Shown: piece after piece, positions 24,717 through 34,513 of the stretch
Layout: every line of letters starts with the position of its first letter
How positions within the stretch are numbered: position 1 is the first letter of the stretch
DNA from: Actinoplanes philippinensis
GTDB taxonomy: Bacteria > Actinomycetota > Actinomycetes > Mycobacteriales > Micromonosporaceae
NCBI RefSeq assembly: GCF_900113015.1
Contig: NZ_FONV01000002.1
Span: 124,001 to 188,000, forward strand
Reading direction: 5' to 3'
Length of the DNA stretch: 64,000 nt
Made by a program: the position numbers and the translations under genes
The notes under the pieces: model-generated
What the model was told of the DNA's origin: nothing
Database searches by the model: none
The model's input: the letters and a program-made list of their open reading frames with translations, nothing else

Positions 24717-25451
24717 TCAGGAGGACATGATGTCCTTGGCGGCGGGGGCCTTCAGGTCGACCGGGGTGCCGAAGTCGGAGTACTTCATGTCGAACTCGTA
24801 GGCCGGCTCCGACCCGACCGCCGGCATCGTGAACTTGTAGGCGACCAGGCGGCCGTCCTCGATGTCGGCCTGGAACGGCAGTTTCGTGGTGGCCATCTTG
24901 CCGAGCGCCTCCGTGCCGATGCCCAGCTGCTTGGCCGATTTCGTCAGGTCGATGGTGCCCTTGACGGTGTCGTCGTCGACCCACGCCACCTCGGCCGCGG
25001 ACTCCAGGCTCTTCGCCATCTGGGTGGCGTCGAAGTTGCCGAGGGTGCCGAGCTGCCCGGAGCTGTCGAGCTTGCGCCACTTCTTGCCGTCGAAACCGGG
25101 CAGCCCGCCCGACTCCTTCAGCGCGATCTTGACGTAGGTGACGCCGTCGACGACGCGCAGCGTGGTGGTGCCCTCGGCGCCGGCCGAGGTGCTCTCCAGG
25201 ACGAACTCGGCGTTCTTGCTCTTCGGGTCGGCGATGCCGGTCATCGTGCCCTGGGCGCCGAGGCCGACAGTGGTCTTGTAGGAGTCCTTCTGCAGCTCGG
25301 CGGTGGCCGCGGCGAGGGCGGCGGTCGCGTCCTTCTGCTTCTCGGCCGCGGCCGGCGCGCTGCCGCCGGTGGTGGAGCCGCCCTCCGTCGAGCCGGCGCA
25401 GCCGCCGGCCGCCAGCACCCCGGCAGCGACGAGCACCAAAAGCTTCTTCAC
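24717..25451 (-). CDS. Secreted lipoprotein (LppX/LprG-like fold possible)
   Basis: A 244-residue protein starting at GTG 25451 with GGGGAGG upstream. A typical signal peptide (VKKLLVLVAAGVLAAG) ends in the lipobox LAAGGC, so the mature Cys is lipid-modified and the protein sits on the outer face of the membrane. An Ala/Ser/Gly linker leads to a domain rich in beta strands with TVGLGAQGTMTGIADPKS, TTLRVVDGVTYVKIAL and FDGKKWRKLDSS. The profile resembles the LppX/LprAFG lipoproteins, which bind lipids in a hydrophobic half-barrel. That assignment is a guess from layout. It lies 72 bp downstream of the GH63-like gene. Confidence 0.78.
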   Translation of the reverse strand: MKKLLVLVAAGVLAAGGCAGSTEGGSTTGGSAPAAAEKQKDATAALAAATAELQKDSYKTTVGLGAQGTMTGIADPKSKNAEFVLESTSAGAEGTTTLRVVDGVTYVKIALKESGGLPGFDGKKWRKLDSSGQLGTLGNFDATQMAKSLESAAEVAWVDDDTVKGTIDLTKSAKQLGIGTEALGKMATTKLPFQADIEDGRLVAYKFTMPAVGSEPAYEFDMKYSDFGTPVDLKAPAAKDIMSS

Positions 25452-25523
25452 AGTTGCCTCCCCGTTGAGACCCGGCACGGGCCGGGCGTCCGAGTGGGCC
25501 ACTTTAGCGACAAATGCCGATCT

Positions 25524-28169
25524 TCACATCCCGGGGTGCCGGCGGAGGTTGAAGACGAGGTCGATGACCAGCGCGGTCCACCCGGTCTGGTGCCACGCCC
25601 CGAGCCCGGCCCCGTTGTCGCCGTTGAAGTACTCCGGGAAGACGATCAGGTCCTTCCAGTCGGGGTGGTTCTGGAACAGGTCGGTGGCGCCGTAGATGGG
25701 CCGCCGTCCGGTCTCCGGGTCGGGCACGAACAGGGCGATCAGCCGGCGCGACAGGTCGTCGGCGATCTCGGTGAGCCCGGCCTTGCTCTGCGAACCGGTG
25801 GGGTACTCGGCCTTCAGGTCGTCGCCGTAGAACTCGGCGTACTCCCGGAGCGCCTGGACCAGCAGATAGTTGACCGGCATCCAGACCGGGCCGCGCCAGT
25901 TGGAGTTGCCGCCGAACAGGCCGCTGGTGCTCTCGGCCGCCTCGTAGCCGACGGTGAAGTGCGAGCCGCCGAGGGTCACGGTGAACGGTTTCTCCAGGTG
26001 CGCGCGGGACAGGGTGCGCAGCCCGTACGGCGAGAGGAACTCCTCCGGGTCGAGCAGCCGGGCCAGGATCCGCAACAGCTGGTCCTGGCCCACCATGCTG
26101 AGGAGGCGCTGCCGGCGCCGGTCGGCGCCGCCGAGCCGCCGCGCGCTGATCACGTCGCCGAACTCGCCGCGGTGGTGCAGCATCCAGCGGACCCGGGCGC
26201 TGATCTCGGGCAGCCGGTTGAGGGTGTCCGCGGTGAGCCGGGTGGTGGCGGCGAGCGGCAGCAGGCCCACGATGGAGCGTGCCTTGAGCGGCACCCGGTG
26301 GCCGTCGGGCAGGCGCAGCACGTCGTAGAAGAAGCTGTCCTCCTCGTCCCACAGCCCCTGCCGGTAGGCGGCCTCCGCGATGTACGTGAAGTGCTCGAAG
26401 AACTTGGTGGCCATGTCCTCGTACGCCCGGTCGTGCAGCGCCAGCAGGATCGCCATGTCGAGCAGGTTCAGCGCGTACATGGCCATCCAGCCGGTGCCGT
26501 CGGACTGTTCGAGCACACCGGCGACCGGCAGCGCCGCCGACCTGTCGAACGGGCCGACGTTGTCCAGGCCGAGGAAGCCGCCCTCGAAGACGTTGTTGCC
26601 GCCGACGTCCTTGCGGTTGACCCACCAGGTGAAGTTGAGCAGCAGCTTGTGCATCACCCGGGACAGGAAGTCGAAGTCACGACCGCCGTCGATCTTGAAC
26701 ACCTGCAGCGCCGCCCACGCGTGTACGGGCGGGTTGACGTCGGAGAACGACCACTCGTACGCCGGGATCTGCCCGTTGGGGTGCATGTACCACTCGCGGA
26801 GAAGCAGCAGGAGCTGGGACTTCGCGAAGCCGGGATCGACGCGCGCGATGCTGACGCAGTGGAAGGCCAGGTCCCACGCGGCATACCAGGGGTACTCCCA
26901 CGGATCGGGCATGCTGATCACGTCGAAGCTGTTCATGTGCCACCAGTTGTGGTTGCGCCCGTAGCGCCGGCCCGGTGGCGGCGGCGCGTTGCCGGGGTCG
27001 CCGTGCAACCACTGCTTCACGTCGAAGTGGTAGAACTGCTTGCCCCACATGAGACCGGCGACGGCCTGGCGGGCGACGTCCCTCTCGGCGGCGGTCGCCG
27101 TCTCCGGCAGCACCTCGGCGAAGAACTCGTCGGCCTCGGCGCTGCGCGCGGCCATCACCGCGGCCCAGCCGTCCCCCAGGTCCGCGGGCGGCAACGGGCG
27201 CTCGCTCTGGGTCAGCCGCAGCCGGAGGGTACGGGTCTCGCCCGCCCCCATCCACAGCCGGTAGTGCAGCGCCCCCTTGGTGCCGACGCCGTCCGGGTTG
27301 ACCGTCGGCGTGTGGTGGATCAGGTGGTCGTTGATGCCGTCCTTCGGGTATGGACTGCGCCCCGGCAGCCCCCACAGGCGCTGCGAGTTCGTCTCGTTGT
27401 CGCACATCAGCGCGACCGGCGCGCCGTGGGCGTCGAGGGTGATGTGGCCGAGCGACCGGTGCTGCCCCTGGAGCCGCCCGGGTGTGCCGGTGATGGCCGG
27501 TGTCTGCCGCCCGGGCAGCCCCCACGACCAGGTGTTGCGGAACCACAGGGTGGGCAGCACGTGCAGGATCGCCGGGTCGGGCCCGCGGTTGCTGACGGTG
27601 ATCGCGATGCAGACGTCGGCGGGGCCCGCCTTGGCGTAGTCGACGGTGACCGCCCAGAACCGGTCGGAGTCGAAGATGCCGGTGTCGACCAGCTCGTACT
27701 CCGCCTCGTTGCGGGTGCGGGCGCCGTTGACCCGGACCAGTTCGTCGTAGGGGAACGCGGCCTGCGGGTAGTGGTACCGCCAGCGCATCCACGAGTGGGT
27801 GGGCGTGGAGTCCTGATACCACCAGTAGTCCTTGGCGTCCTCGCCGTGGTTGCCGCCGTCGCCGCCGAGGCCGAACATCCGCTCCTTGAGGATCGGGTCC
27901 CTGCCGTTCCAGAGGGCGAGCGCGAAGGCGAACGTCTGCCGGTCGTCGCAGAGGCCGGCCATGCCGTCCTCGTTCCAGCGGTACGCCCGGGAGCGCGCGT
28001 GATCGTGCGGGAAGTAGTCCCAGGCCGTGCCGTGCTCGCTGTAGTCCTCCCGGACGGTCCCCCAGGCACGCTCCGCCAGGTACGGACCCCACGCCCGCCA
28101 AGGCTGCTCACCGGAATCGGCCTGCGCCAGGCGTACGCGTTCCGACACGTCCGTTCTCACCCCCACCAT
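25524..28169 (-). CDS. GH63-like (MGH1-type) glucosidase
   Basis: An ~881-residue cytosolic enzyme of the GH63/MGH1 (mannosylglycerate/glucosylglycerate hydrolase or processing alpha-glucosidase-like) clan. N-terminal landmarks are [20 protein letters not shown] and [17 protein letters not shown]. The catalytic (alpha/alpha)6 barrel shows [15 protein letters not shown] (general acid Asp region), [31 protein letters not shown] and [16 protein letters not shown]. The C-terminus has [25 protein letters not shown] 28169 is chosen; GTG 28199 in the same frame is possible but has no ribosome site. It is divergent from the debranching-type enzyme (78 bp), so the two are probably co-regulated in alpha-glucan or compatible-solute breakdown. 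The exact substrate is open. Confidence 0.88.
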   Translation of the reverse strand: MVGVRTDVSERVRLAQADSGEQPWRAWGPYLAERAWGTVREDYSEHGTAWDYFPHDHARSRAYRWNEDGMAGLCDDRQTFAFALALWNGRDPILKERMFGLGGDGGNHGEDAKDYWWYQDSTPTHSWMRWRYHYPQAAFPYDELVRVNGARTRNEAEYELVDTGIFDSDRFWAVTVDYAKAGPADVCIAITVSNRGPDPAILHVLPTLWFRNTWSWGLPGRQTPAITGTPGRLQGQHRSLGHITLDAHGAPVALMCDNETNSQRLWGLPGRSPYPKDGINDHLIHHTPTVNPDGVGTKGALHYRLWMGAGETRTLRLRLTQSERPLPPADLGDGWAAVMAARSAEADEFFAEVLPETATAAERDVARQAVAGLMWGKQFYHFDVKQWLHGDPGNAPPPPGRRYGRNHNWWHMNSFDVISMPDPWEYPWYAAWDLAFHCVSIARVDPGFAKSQLLLLLREWYMHPNGQIPAYEWSFSDVNPPVHAWAALQVFKIDGGRDFDFLSRVMHKLLLNFTWWVNRKDVGGNNVFEGGFLGLDNVGPFDRSAALPVAGVLEQSDGTGWMAMYALNLLDMAILLALHDRAYEDMATKFFEHFTYIAEAAYRQGLWDEEDSFFYDVLRLPDGHRVPLKARSIVGLLPLAATTRLTADTLNRLPEISARVRWMLHHRGEFGDVISARRLGGADRRRQRLLSMVGQDQLLRILARLLDPEEFLSPYGLRTLSRAHLEKPFTVTLGGSHFTVGYEAAESTSGLFGGNSNWRGPVWMPVNYLLVQALREYAEFYGDDLKAEYPTGSQSKAGLTEIADDLSRRLIALFVPDPETGRRPIYGATDLFQNHPDWKDLIVFPEYFNGDNGAGLGAWHQTGWTALVIDLVFNLRRHPGM

Positions 28170-28247
28170 CCCGGAGTCGATCACACTGAAGACTGTCACG
28201 CCGATGTGTCAAGCGTGTAAGGCTCCGACCGGTTAGGGGTTTGTCCC

Positions 28248-30161
28248 GTGCCTACGGCCCGCCCGATCAGCTTCGGTCCTCAGGTCTGTGCCCGCCTCGC
28301 TGAGGGCTCCACACGGGAGTGGCTGGTACCCGATGGAGCCGGTGGGTATGCCATGGGAACGGTCAGCGGTCTGCGTACCCGGCGCTACCACGGCCTGCTG
28401 ATCGTCGCGGGAGACACTCCGGCGTCGCGCCGTCTGGGCCTGGCCGCCCTCGATCCGGTCGTCACCCTGCCGTCCGGCGCGGTCGTCCGGCTCGGCGTGC
28501 ACGAGTGGTCGGACGGCGCGGTCGCTCCGGCCGGGCACCGGCTGCTCGCCGGGTTCACGCTGATCGACGGGGTGCCGCGGTGGCGGTGGCGGCTCGGCGA
28601 CGTGGTGGTGGAGCGGGAGATCGCCGCCGTGCCCGGCCGGCCCGCGATCGCGATCGTGCACCGCCTGGTCGCCGGCGGCCCGGTCCGGCTCACCCTGGAG
28701 GCTCTCTGCACCTGGCGGGACGTGCACGGCGAGCGGACCGCGGAGGGCCCGCCCCCGGCGGTCGCCGCGACGGCGGACGGCTGCGTGGTCGAGGGCGCCT
28801 ACCGGATCAGCGGGCCGGGCTTCACCCCGGGCGGCGAGTGGTTCCGCGGCGTCCGGCACCGGGCGGAGGACGAGCGGGGCCTCAACCCTGCCGAGGATCT
28901 GTGGTACGCGGGGAGCTTCCACGCCGATCTGGGCCGTCCCGGCGAGATCGCGGAGGTGTCGGCGTGGGCGGGCGGGCTGGACGACCCGCCGCCGGCGGCC
29001 GGCCGGTCCGTGACGGCCGCGCGGCTGCGCAACCGGGAGGTCGTGGCCGCTGCCGCGCCCGCCGACGAGACCCAGGCGACGCTGGCGCTGGCCGCCGACG
29101 CGTTCGTGGTGCGCACCGGCACCGGGCCGGACGTGGTGGCCGGCTACCCGTGGTTCGGGTCGTGGTCACGGGACACGATGATCGCCTACGAGGGGCTGTT
29201 CCTGTCCACCAACCGGGCCGCCGAGGGGCGGGAGCTGCTCCGCGCCTACGCCGGCACGCTGTCCGAGGGGATGCTGGCGAACACCGCGGACACCGGCGCC
29301 GTCGAGTACAACACCGTCGACGGCACGCTGTGGTTCCTGCACGCGATCGGCCGGCACGTGGCGGTCGCCGGCGACGACGACCTGGCCGCCGAGCTGCTGC
29401 CGCTGCTGCGTGACGTGGTCACCCACCACCTGTCCGGCACGCGGTACGGGATCCGCGCCGACCCGGCCGACGGGCTGCTCCGGGCGGGTGCGCCGGGAGC
29501 GGCTCTGACCTGGATGGACGCCCGCGTCGACGGGGTTCCGGTGACCGCCCGCGCCGGCAAGCCGGTCGAGGTGAACGCACTGTGGATCAACGGGCTGGCG
29601 ACGGTGATGGAGCTGTCCGCCCGTACCGGGATCCCGCCCGGCCCCGCCGAACGCGCCTGCCCGCAGGCCCGGGAGGGGTTCGGCAGGCGCTATCCGGCGC
29701 CCGGCGGCCTGCTGCACGACGTGGTCGGCGGGGCCGAGGGCGCCGACCCGGTGCTGCGCCCCAACCAGTTGCTCGCCTGGTCGCTGCCGCACGCCCCGGC
29801 CCGCCCGGACCGGGCCGTCCTCGACCGGCTCGGCGCCGTGCTGCTCACCCCGCTCGGGCCGCGCAGCCTGGCGCCGGGCGAGCGCGGGTACTCCGGACGG
29901 CATCGCGGCACACCGGCCGAGCGGGACACCGCGTACCACACCGGAACCGTCTGGCCGTGGCTGACCGGGCCGTGGGTGACCGCCCTGCGCCGGGTCGGCG
30001 CAAGCGGCGAGGACCTGCTCGCCGACGCCGAGGCCCACCTGTCCGAGCACGGGCTCGGCTCGATCTCGGAGACCGCCGACGGCGACCCGCCGCACCGGGC
30101 CACCGGCTGTCCCTTCCAGGCCTGGTCGGTGGCCGAGCACCTGCGCGCCCGGCGGCTCTGA
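28248..30161 (+). CDS. Glycogen debranching-type amylo-alpha-1,6-glucosidase
   Basis: A 637-residue protein starting at GTG 28248 (aggggt upstream). The N-terminal GDE_N domain has REWLVPDGAGGYAMGTVSGLRTRRYHGLL. The C-terminal GDE_C (alpha/alpha)6 barrel shows PWFGSWSRDTMIAYEGL with the conserved Asp, NTADTGAVEYNTVDGTLWFLHAI, TWMDARVDG, KPVEVNALWINGL and TAYHTGTVWPWLTGPW. Such enzymes remove alpha-1,6-linked glucose from limit dextrins, without the transferase half present in eukaryotic enzymes. The divergent GH63-like gene implies a shared role in alpha-glucan turnover. There is no signal peptide, so it is cytosolic. Confidence 0.92.
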   Translation: MPTARPISFGPQVCARLAEGSTREWLVPDGAGGYAMGTVSGLRTRRYHGLLIVAGDTPASRRLGLAALDPVVTLPSGAVVRLGVHEWSDGAVAPAGHRLLAGFTLIDGVPRWRWRLGDVVVEREIAAVPGRPAIAIVHRLVAGGPVRLTLEALCTWRDVHGERTAEGPPPAVAATADGCVVEGAYRISGPGFTPGGEWFRGVRHRAEDERGLNPAEDLWYAGSFHADLGRPGEIAEVSAWAGGLDDPPPAAGRSVTAARLRNREVVAAAAPADETQATLALAADAFVVRTGTGPDVVAGYPWFGSWSRDTMIAYEGLFLSTNRAAEGRELLRAYAGTLSEGMLANTADTGAVEYNTVDGTLWFLHAIGRHVAVAGDDDLAAELLPLLRDVVTHHLSGTRYGIRADPADGLLRAGAPGAALTWMDARVDGVPVTARAGKPVEVNALWINGLATVMELSARTGIPPGPAERACPQAREGFGRRYPAPGGLLHDVVGGAEGADPVLRPNQLLAWSLPHAPARPDRAVLDRLGAVLLTPLGPRSLAPGERGYSGRHRGTPAERDTAYHTGTVWPWLTGPWVTALRRVGASGEDLLADAEAHLSEHGLGSISETADGDPPHRATGCPFQAWSVAEHLRARRL

Positions 30162-30220
30162 CACCCGGACCGCCCCGGTTCTGCACCCGGGCGGCAACCC
30201 GGCTCCGGCAGGCTCATCTG

Positions 30221-31687
30221 GTGCGACGAGACCGGTGGGCCGAGAGCGCGTGGCTGAGCGCCCTGGTGATCAGCATCGTGCTGCGGGTCGTCCTCGACCG
30301 CGCGGGCTACGACTATCTGGTCACGGTGGCGCCGTACATGCTGGTCAGCTTCGCGACCCCGTTCGTCATCCTGGCCGGCACGCTGCGGCACCGGCCACCG
30401 CACCGGGCGGGCTGGTTCCTGATGGTGGCCGCGCAGCTCTTCTACGCCGCCGCCGACACCCTGACCGTGCTCGACGACTGGCTGTCCGGCGAGTTCCTCG
30501 AACCCACCCCGGCCGACCTGCTGTACTTCGCCTACTACCTGCTCATCGCGTCGGCGGTGCTGCTGTTCATCCGGCGCCGCAGCCCCGGCTGGGACATGCC
30601 GAGCATGATCGACGCGCTGATCGTGGCGGTCAGCGCCGGCCTGATCACCTGGGTCTTCGTGCTCCAGCCGCTGACCTCGAACTCCGAGCTGCCGCTGCCC
30701 GCGAAGCTGACCCAGTCGGCGTACCCCGTCCTCGATCTGATGCTGTTGATCCTCGCGGTCCGCCTGGCGATCGGCACCGGCACCCGCGGCTCGGTCCTCT
30801 ACCTGCTGCTCGGCAGCCTGGTCCTGATGCTCGCCGTGGACACCTGCTACCTGGTGCAGAACATCGTCGACGGCGGCGGGGTGTCCGAGACGTACCTGGA
30901 CGCCGTCTGGATGGCGTCGCTCGGCCTGCTCGGCAGCGCGGCCCTGCACCCCGGGGTCCGGCAGTTCGACCGGCGCAGCGGCACCGCCCTGCCGGACGCG
31001 TCCCCGGCCCGGCTGGGCATCCTCGCCGTCGCCGTGCTGATGGCCCCCGGCGTCCAGGTCGCCGTCTGGCTGCTCGGGTGGCCGCTCAACATCCCGCTGA
31101 TCAGCGGCAGCTGCGCGGTCATGTTCCTGCTGGTGATGGCCCGGATGGCGGGGCTCGTCGGGGCCCAGCGCCGGGCCGCGATCACCGACTCGCTGACCGG
31201 GCTGCGCACCCGCCGCTTCTTCGCCGAGGCCCTCGGCGGGGAGTGCCGGCGCGCCGCCCGGACCGGGCACCCGGTCGGCCTGCTCGTGATCGACGTCGAC
31301 CACTTCAAGAGGATCAACGACGGGTACGGCCACCCGGCCGGCGACCAGGTGCTGCGCGAGGTGGCCCGCCGTCTCACCGCGGCGTCCCGGGCCGGTGGCG
31401 TGGTCGCCCGCTACGGCGGCGAGGAGTTCGTGGTGCTCGCCCCGCACACCGGCACCGACGAGCTGCTCACCCTGGCCGAACGCTTCCGCACCGAGGTCGC
31501 CGGCCTGCCCGTCGACATCGGCGGCGACCTGCTGTCGGTGACCGTCTCGGTGGGCGCCGCGGCGGCCGTCCAGCCGGACGAGGAGGCGCTGCTCCGCGCC
31601 GCCGACGAGGCCCTTTACGCCGCCAAGGCCGCGGGCCGCAACCGTTCCGTGCTGGCCGACGCCCCGGTGCCGGCCACCCGGGCCTGA
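30221..31687 (+). CDS. Membrane diguanylate cyclase (GGDEF), no I-site
   Basis: A 488-residue protein. GTG 30221 is the likely start; the frame upstream is an antisense shadow of the preceding gene. About eight to nine hydrophobic helices (WLSALVISIVLRVVL, LLYFAYYLLIASAVLLFI, SVLYLLLGSLVLMLAVD) form an MHYT/MASE-like sensor region without a recognised name. The C-terminal GGDEF domain has DSLTGLRTRRFF, LVIDVDHFKRINDGYGHPAGDQVL and the active-site RYGGEEFVVL. The residues before it read RAGG instead of RxxD, so the product-inhibition I-site appears absent. It should make cyclic di-GMP, which controls development in actinobacteria. It converges with the response regulator gene, with the stop codons directly adjacent. 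Confidence 0.92.
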   Translation: MRRDRWAESAWLSALVISIVLRVVLDRAGYDYLVTVAPYMLVSFATPFVILAGTLRHRPPHRAGWFLMVAAQLFYAAADTLTVLDDWLSGEFLEPTPADLLYFAYYLLIASAVLLFIRRRSPGWDMPSMIDALIVAVSAGLITWVFVLQPLTSNSELPLPAKLTQSAYPVLDLMLLILAVRLAIGTGTRGSVLYLLLGSLVLMLAVDTCYLVQNIVDGGGVSETYLDAVWMASLGLLGSAALHPGVRQFDRRSGTALPDASPARLGILAVAVLMAPGVQVAVWLLGWPLNIPLISGSCAVMFLLVMARMAGLVGAQRRAAITDSLTGLRTRRFFAEALGGECRRAARTGHPVGLLVIDVDHFKRINDGYGHPAGDQVLREVARRLTAASRAGGVVARYGGEEFVVLAPHTGTDELLTLAERFRTEVAGLPVDIGGDLLSVTVSVGAAAAVQPDEEALLRAADEALYAAKAAGRNRSVLADAPVPATRA

Positions 31688-32365
31688 TCAGGCCAGCCAG
31701 CCCGGTCGGATCAGGCCGGCCTCGTAGGCGACGATCACCAGCTGCGCCCGGTCGCGGGCGCCCAGCTTGATCATCGTGCGGCTGACGTGGGTCTTCGCGG
31801 TGGCCGGGCTGATCACCAGGCGGGCGGCGATCTCGTCGTTCGACAGGCCCTCGCCGACCAGCACCAGCACCTCGCGCTCCCGGTCGGTGAGCTGGTCCAG
31901 GTCGCGGGGCGGCGCGGGCGGGCGGCCGTGCGCGACGGCCGCGGCGGCGAACGAGCCGATCACCCGGCGGGTGACGCCCGGCGACAGCAGCCCGTCCCCG
32001 GCGGCGACCGCCCGCACGCCCCGCAGCAGGTCCACCGGCTCGGTGTCCTTCACCAGGAACCCGGAGGCCCCGGCCCGCAACGCCTCGAACACGTACTCGT
32101 CGAGCTCGAACGTGGTCAGGATGACGACCCGGGTGGCGGCCAGCGCCGGGTCCGCGGCGATCCGCCGGGTGGCCTCCAGCCCGTCCACCCCGGGCATCCG
32201 GATGTCCATCAGCACCACGTCCGGCCGGGTCTCTCGCACCACCTCGACCGCCCGCAGACCGTCGGCCGCCTCACCGACCACCTCGATGCCCGGCTCGGCG
32301 TCGAGCAGCGCCCGGAAGCCCGCCCGCACCAGCGCCTGGTCGTCCGCCAGCACCACCGAGATCAT
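31688..32365 (-). CDS. NarL/LuxR-family response regulator
   Basis: A 225-residue regulator. The receiver has [14 protein letters not shown], phospho-Asp in [25 protein letters not shown] and FLVKDTEP. The LuxR HTH is [20 protein letters not shown] then [14 protein letters not shown]. Its ATG overlaps the TGA of the kinase gene (ATGA at 32362-32365), as in the pair at 7 kb, but the two regulators are clearly different paralogues. Targets are unknown. The divergent DUF1707 protein gene beyond the kinase is a candidate. Confidence 0.93.
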   Translation of the reverse strand: MISVVLADDQALVRAGFRALLDAEPGIEVVGEAADGLRAVEVVRETRPDVVLMDIRMPGVDGLEATRRIAADPALAATRVVILTTFELDEYVFEALRAGASGFLVKDTEPVDLLRGVRAVAAGDGLLSPGVTRRVIGSFAAAAVAHGRPPAPPRDLDQLTDREREVLVLVGEGLSNDEIAARLVISPATAKTHVSRTMIKLGARDRAQLVIVAYEAGLIRPGWLA

Positions 32366-33747
32366 CCGGCCTCCCCCGTCCGTCCGCTGTCCGGCCCCAC
32401 ACTGCCACCCGCCGTGCCGGTCTCGCCCACGCCCGCCTTCCCCGCTCGCCCGGCACCCGGGGTGGCCGGGCGCGCCGCGTCCGGCGTCCCGCCCGGATCC
32501 GCGCCCGGCGTCAGCGGGAGGACCGCGCTGACCCGGTAATCGCCGGTCCCGTCGGCGCACGGCCCGGCCGTCAGGGTGCCGCCCAGGCTCTCGGCCCGGG
32601 CCCGCATGCCGGTCAGGCCGCTCGCATCCCCCGCGGGCGGGGCCGCGCCGATCACCCCGGTGTTCGTTATCGACAGGTGCAGCGCGCCCGGGGCGTGCCG
32701 GATCTCGACCACCGCGGCCGGATCGGGCCCGGCGTGCTTGCGGACGTTCGTCAGTGACTCCTGGACGATCCGGTAGGCGGCGCGATCGACCTCGGCGGGC
32801 AGATCCCGCGGCTCGCCGAGGATCGCGGTGCGGACCGGGAACCCCGCGTCGGCGGTCAGGTCGCTCAGCCGGCTCAGGCCCAGCGCGGGCTGGCGGGGCG
32901 CGGCCTCCCCCTCGGTCCGTAGGACCCCCAGCACCGAACGGACCTCCCGCAGCGCCTCCGCGCTCGCCGCCTTGATCGCGGAGAGGGCCTCACGGGCCTG
33001 CTCCGGGCGGCTGTCCATCAGGTGCAGGCCCACGCCGGCCTGCACGTTGATCAGCGACAGGTGGTGGCCCAGGACGTCGTGCAGCTCGCGCGCCATCCGC
33101 AGCCGCTCCTCGGAGGCCTGGCGGCGTTTCTGCTCGGCCCGGGCCCGTTCCTGCTCCTCGTGGGCGCGGGCCAGGGCGGCCAGTTGCTCGTGCCGGACCT
33201 TCGACACCGTGCCAGCCAGCACCGCCACAGCGAGCCCGACCCCGGCGAGCAGCGCCTCGCGCAGGCTGGGCGTGACTGCGGCGGGCAGGCCGAGCGGCCC
33301 GGCCAGGACCACGTCGAGCAGCAGGTAGAGCAGCCAGGCCACCGCCGCGCCGATCGACGCCTCGGTCCGCCGGCCCGCCTTGGCCAGCGCGAACAGGGCC
33401 AGGGCGGGGGCCACCGCGTACATCCACCAGGGGTCGGCGTGGGTGGCGAACAGCAGCGAGGCCGACGCGGCGACCACGAAGACGGCGAGCGGGGCGCGGC
33501 GTTTCCAGAACAGCGCGACCGGGCCGGCGACCAGCAGCAGGTAATACAGCACCGGCGAGGTGAGGTGCACGCCGCCTCGGTCGGCGAGATTGTCCGCCCC
33601 GGCGAGATGGAAGATCGAGGCGGCGATCACCGCGCCGGGCGGCCAGCCGTTGTGCCCGTGGCGCCGCGCACGCTGCCACGGTGGACCGCCCCGGCGGCCG
33701 GGCCACTCCGGATCGCCGGGCGCCCGCCACCGGCCCACCTGCCTCAT
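32362..33747 (-). CDS. DesK/NarX-type sensor histidine kinase
   Basis: A 461-residue kinase. It has an Arg/Gly-rich N-terminus, then about five membrane helices ([80 protein letters not shown]). A coiled segment with [14 protein letters not shown] leads to the HisKA_3 box [17 protein letters not shown] (phospho-His). The HATPase domain has [11 protein letters not shown] (N box) and a G1 region that is again non-standard ([12 protein letters not shown]), then [15 protein letters not shown] Pro/Gly/Ala tail of about 45 residues follows. It pairs with the regulator downstream. No extracellular ligand domain is seen, so membrane or envelope stress is a plausible cue. Confidence 0.92.
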   Translation of the reverse strand: MRQVGRWRAPGDPEWPGRRGGPPWQRARRHGHNGWPPGAVIAASIFHLAGADNLADRGGVHLTSPVLYYLLLVAGPVALFWKRRAPLAVFVVAASASLLFATHADPWWMYAVAPALALFALAKAGRRTEASIGAAVAWLLYLLLDVVLAGPLGLPAAVTPSLREALLAGVGLAVAVLAGTVSKVRHEQLAALARAHEEQERARAEQKRRQASEERLRMARELHDVLGHHLSLINVQAGVGLHLMDSRPEQAREALSAIKAASAEALREVRSVLGVLRTEGEAAPRQPALGLSRLSDLTADAGFPVRTAILGEPRDLPAEVDRAAYRIVQESLTNVRKHAGPDPAAVVEIRHAPGALHLSITNTGVIGAAPPAGDASGLTGMRARAESLGGTLTAGPCADGTGDYRVSAVLPLTPGADPGGTPDAARPATPGAGRAGKAGVGETGTAGGSVGPDSGRTGEAG

Positions 33748-33973
33748 CCGCCGAACCTACGTCAGCGACACGATCGCGGCATCGGCCGGCGGGCGCGCTT
33801 CACGCCTACGACCCCGGGATCACACCGCCGCACCCGCGTACTCCTCCGGGCGTACCCCGAAGATCGGAAACGGCGCGGGATGCGCCGGACGGATGCCTCC
33901 CCGGGCCGACGCCGGCGGCCGTCGCGCGGCCGATGCTGGAGCGGTACCCGACAGAACCGCCGGAGGAGAAGCC

Positions 33974-34402
33974 ATGCACCCCCAGGGAACGGCCCGCCTG
34001 CGTACGTCCGACACCGAGCGGGAGGAGGTCGCCGAGATCCTGCGCGCCGCGATGGCCGAGGGCCGGCTGGACCTGACCGAGGGCGAGGAGCGGCTGGCCA
34101 CCGCGTACGCCGCCAAGTTCCGTGACGAGCTGGCCCCGCTCACCGCCGACCTGCCTTTCGGGGGCCGGCAGGCGCTGGCCCGGACCCCGGCCGCCCGGGC
34201 CGCGACCCGCCGCTCGGTGAGCCGGCACGCCAGCCTCGTCCTGATCATCGCAGGCGTCCTCACCGGAGTGTGGATGCTGTCGAACGCCACCTTCTTCTGG
34301 CCGGCCATCCCGCTGACGTTCCTGGTGATCGGCCTGTTCAAGCACGCCCGGTACGGCCGCTGGCGCCCCGAGTACTCGTTCGGCCACCACCACCGGCACT
34401 GA
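33974..34402 (+). CDS. DUF1707 small membrane protein
   Basis: A 142-residue protein starting at ATG 33974 behind a strong GGAGGAG site. The N-terminal half is a DUF1707 domain: LRTSDTEREEVAEILRAAMAE, GRLDLTEGEERLATAYAAKFRDEL and LTADLP. The second half has two membrane helices (LVLIIAGVLTGVWML, FFWPAIPLTFLVIGLF) and a His-rich tail (FGHHHRH). DUF1707 proteins are widespread in actinobacteria, often next to two-component systems of the DesK type. That fits the divergent kinase/regulator pair here, and I suggest it is a regulatory target. Biochemical role is unknown. Confidence 0.82.
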   Translation: MHPQGTARLRTSDTEREEVAEILRAAMAEGRLDLTEGEERLATAYAAKFRDELAPLTADLPFGGRQALARTPAARAATRRSVSRHASLVLIIAGVLTGVWMLSNATFFWPAIPLTFLVIGLFKHARYGRWRPEYSFGHHHRH

Positions 34403-34513
34403 CCGCCCGCTGTCGGGTGGCCGACCCCACGTGCGACACGCCAATCCGATCGTTGATCTTCTTCGTTCTCTCTGCCACAGTGGCCGAGTTTTGTTCGGGG
34501 AGGGACAACGCAC

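Noticed and set aside
24711..28220. Plus-strand open frame of 1169 codons
   Set aside because: Antisense shadow of the lipoprotein and GH63-like genes; the translation is Val/Arg/Gly/Glu-rich noise.
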